The translations under genes were made by a program, and so were the position numbers. A stretch of DNA of 64,000 nt from Paulownia fortunei (Eukaryota; Streptophyta; Magnoliopsida; Lamiales; Paulowniaceae): positions 20,186,551-20,250,550 of the forward strand of contig CM033106.1 in assembly GCA_019321725.1 (NCBI GenBank), given 5' to 3'. Shown piece after piece: positions 62,600-64,000 of the stretch; the first letter of the stretch is position 1, and every line of letters begins with the position of its first letter. The notes under the pieces were generated by a model. The model saw nothing but the letters and a program-made list of their open reading frames with translations. It ran no database searches and had not been told where the DNA came from.

Positions 62600-62860
62600 A
62601 TGGGATTCTGTTTCATTCTTCTTTTAGGGCTCCTCCCTGGTGGATCAATTAAATTTGAAAATCCATACTTTTCTTGCTTGAAAAAAGTTTTATCAGCTGA
62701 TGATGGCACTTTCTTGTGTACTGTTCCTGCACTCAGTGAGATTAAGCAAGCAGTTTTTAGCATTGACATAGACAGTGTCACTAGCTCGAATAGCTTTTTA
62801 TCATTATTCTTTCAAGTAAGTTGGGTTTTTTTGTCACGGATGTATATAAGGCTTGTCGAA
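62600..62860 (+). pseudogene. LINE reverse-transcriptase fragment
   Basis: The plus frame reads L-S-A-D-D-G-T-F-L-C-T-V-P and E-I-K-Q-A-V-F-S-I-D-I-D-S, then S-L-F-F-Q-V-S-W. This resembles the segment just before the reverse-transcriptase core of plant L1-type elements (E-E-I-K-x-A-V-F-x-x, then F-F-Q-x-x-W). The P-G-P-D-G motif expected there is replaced. Only this short piece is present. Confidence 0.6.
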
Positions 62861-62924
62861 AATTTATATTGGGATGCCAATGCCAAGAATTTTTATGACT
62901 GGTGACCCCAAAATAAGTGGTACA

Positions 62925-63430
62925 AAATCGCAAGTGCACGTGTTCCTAGAGAGTAGAGTATCGTATTCCTAGAGAGTGAGTAGTTATTCCTAGAGAGTGC
63001 ATGTGTGAGTACCAAGTATAAATTACCTATGATATATTTGACCGAACGATGTTGTGGTGATTGAGTTAAAATGCAAGAACTAACAAATTAAACAAAAATA
63101 ACTAAAATCTAATGAGATTGAGGGATTGAATGCAATACTAAGGAGAGTTAAAGCATTGGTTAGCCATCCTATGTTGTTATGAACCAAGTTTAATTGTGAT
63201 TAGGAATGATGTGGGTTGTGTGACGGTGGGCCTTTCTATTATAATTGGTGCTCTCTCTCAAGACAGGTCAAATCTACCCCTAGTAGGCCAACGACACCAT
63301 ATCTAGCTATGTGTCATCCCACTAACAGTGCCTTGAGCTTTGTGAATTCCACTAGCTTTTGATTTTCACACCTATAACTACTATATGTACCTATGCCTAT
63401 ATCTCTATTAGGATCAGTCCATGGCTTATC
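62925..63430. other. Unassigned sequence with a short tandem repeat
   Basis: It starts with ATCGCAAGTGCACG, related to the left end of the insert at 40715, followed by ATTCCTAGAGAGT-type units repeated three times (62945-63000). No gene is seen. Confidence 0.4.
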
Positions 63431-64000
63431 AATTGATTAAATTGGGCAAATTAAATAGCAATTCTAATATGAATAGAAAGCCCAAGTAAAACTAATTAAT
63501 TAGTTGATTGAATCAATTAATTAAGTTGGGCTTATTTAATTGATAGAGATCAATTAATTAGACTTAAGTTAATTAGTTCAAGCTCAAGCCCAAGCTATTG
63601 GGCTCATAGGAGACCCATTAGGAAGTTTAATTACAAGAATTAAACTTGTATTAGAGTTTGATGGATAGAAGGATTCAAATAAGGAAACAAGCAAGTGGAA
63701 ACCTAGTAGGACAATTATTAGAGGAGTCCTATAAAAGGAGTCCCCCTAGTGGCTGAATTTGTGAGGCTTTCTTGAAGCGAAAATTGGCCCGCAACAAGAC
63801 AAGAAAACCACCCTACTTCTTCTTCTTTTTCTTATTTGATTCTTTTTTTTCATCAAAAGATTACCCCTTTTGATCATGGGTTCAATTCTTCTATTCGCTA
63901 GTTGAATGAAGAATTGAACTCCATAAATTCTAATATAGCGTAGGCCTTTAGAATCTACTAGCACAGATTCAATTGGTGTGTAAAACTCCAATCTGTGGAT
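63430..64000 (+). mobile_element. Probable LTR of another retrotransposon, running off the window
   Basis: The U3-like sequence has ATTAATTA runs and AAGCCCAAGC/GGGCTC motifs, then TATAAAA at 63730-63736 after CC, followed by a pyrimidine-rich leader (CTTCTTCTTTTTC). The layout resembles the copia LTRs above but the sequence differs. No terminus is visible on the right. Confidence 0.45.

Noticed and set aside
1..64000. CRISPR arrays, rRNA or bacterial-type operons
   Set aside because: No regularly spaced repeats with unique spacers, no rRNA blocks and no operon-like gene packing are visible. tRNA genes were not found by eye, though short ones could be missed.

Overview
The window is nuclear DNA of a flowering plant, probably a eudicot. 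The evidence is GT-AG introns (one GC-AG), AT-rich non-coding DNA, long introns, two plant-type genes, and nested Ty1/copia, Helitron and LINE remnants. I cannot name the species. An assembly gap of 100 Ns lies at 37841-37940.

Layout: 1-360 is unassigned. 361-10998 is a very large imperfect palindrome made of Helitron-derived DNA, with helicase relics in both arms and Helitron-like 3' termini pointing outwards at both ends. 11000-12600 is AT-rich. 13166-22427 (+) is a four-exon PPPDE/DeSI-like protease gene whose 7.4-kb first intron holds a clean solo LTR and older duplications. 22428-25260 is a convergent intergenic region containing a 201-bp near-perfect palindrome. 25261-37258 (-) is an eleven-exon glycoside hydrolase family 2 gene for mannosylglycoprotein endo-beta-mannosidase. 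It is complete except for a one-base shortfall in exon 3 that breaks the frame.

From 37941 to about 62600 the window is a nest of one family of Ty1/copia elements, called E1 to E6 here. E1 (+, 37941-44066) has lost its 5' end in the gap and carries a 1.9-kb insert. E6 is a pol remnant that was entered by E4 (LTR 45287-47323, target duplication CCTTG) and then rearranged by an inversion. E5 (-) is a leader fragment next to the LTR of E3 (-). E2 (-, 51266-59346) sits in the TATA box of the E3 LTR. After these come a LINE fragment (62600-62860) and part of another LTR that runs off the right end.

The two host genes have no evident functional link. The first product should remove ubiquitin/SUMO-type modifiers, and the second should trim N-glycan fragments. 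The most unusual signals are the Helitron palindrome, the inversion revealed by a split target-site duplication, the element inserted in another element's TATA box, and a promoter dyad in the copia LTR whose two arms have changed in concert.
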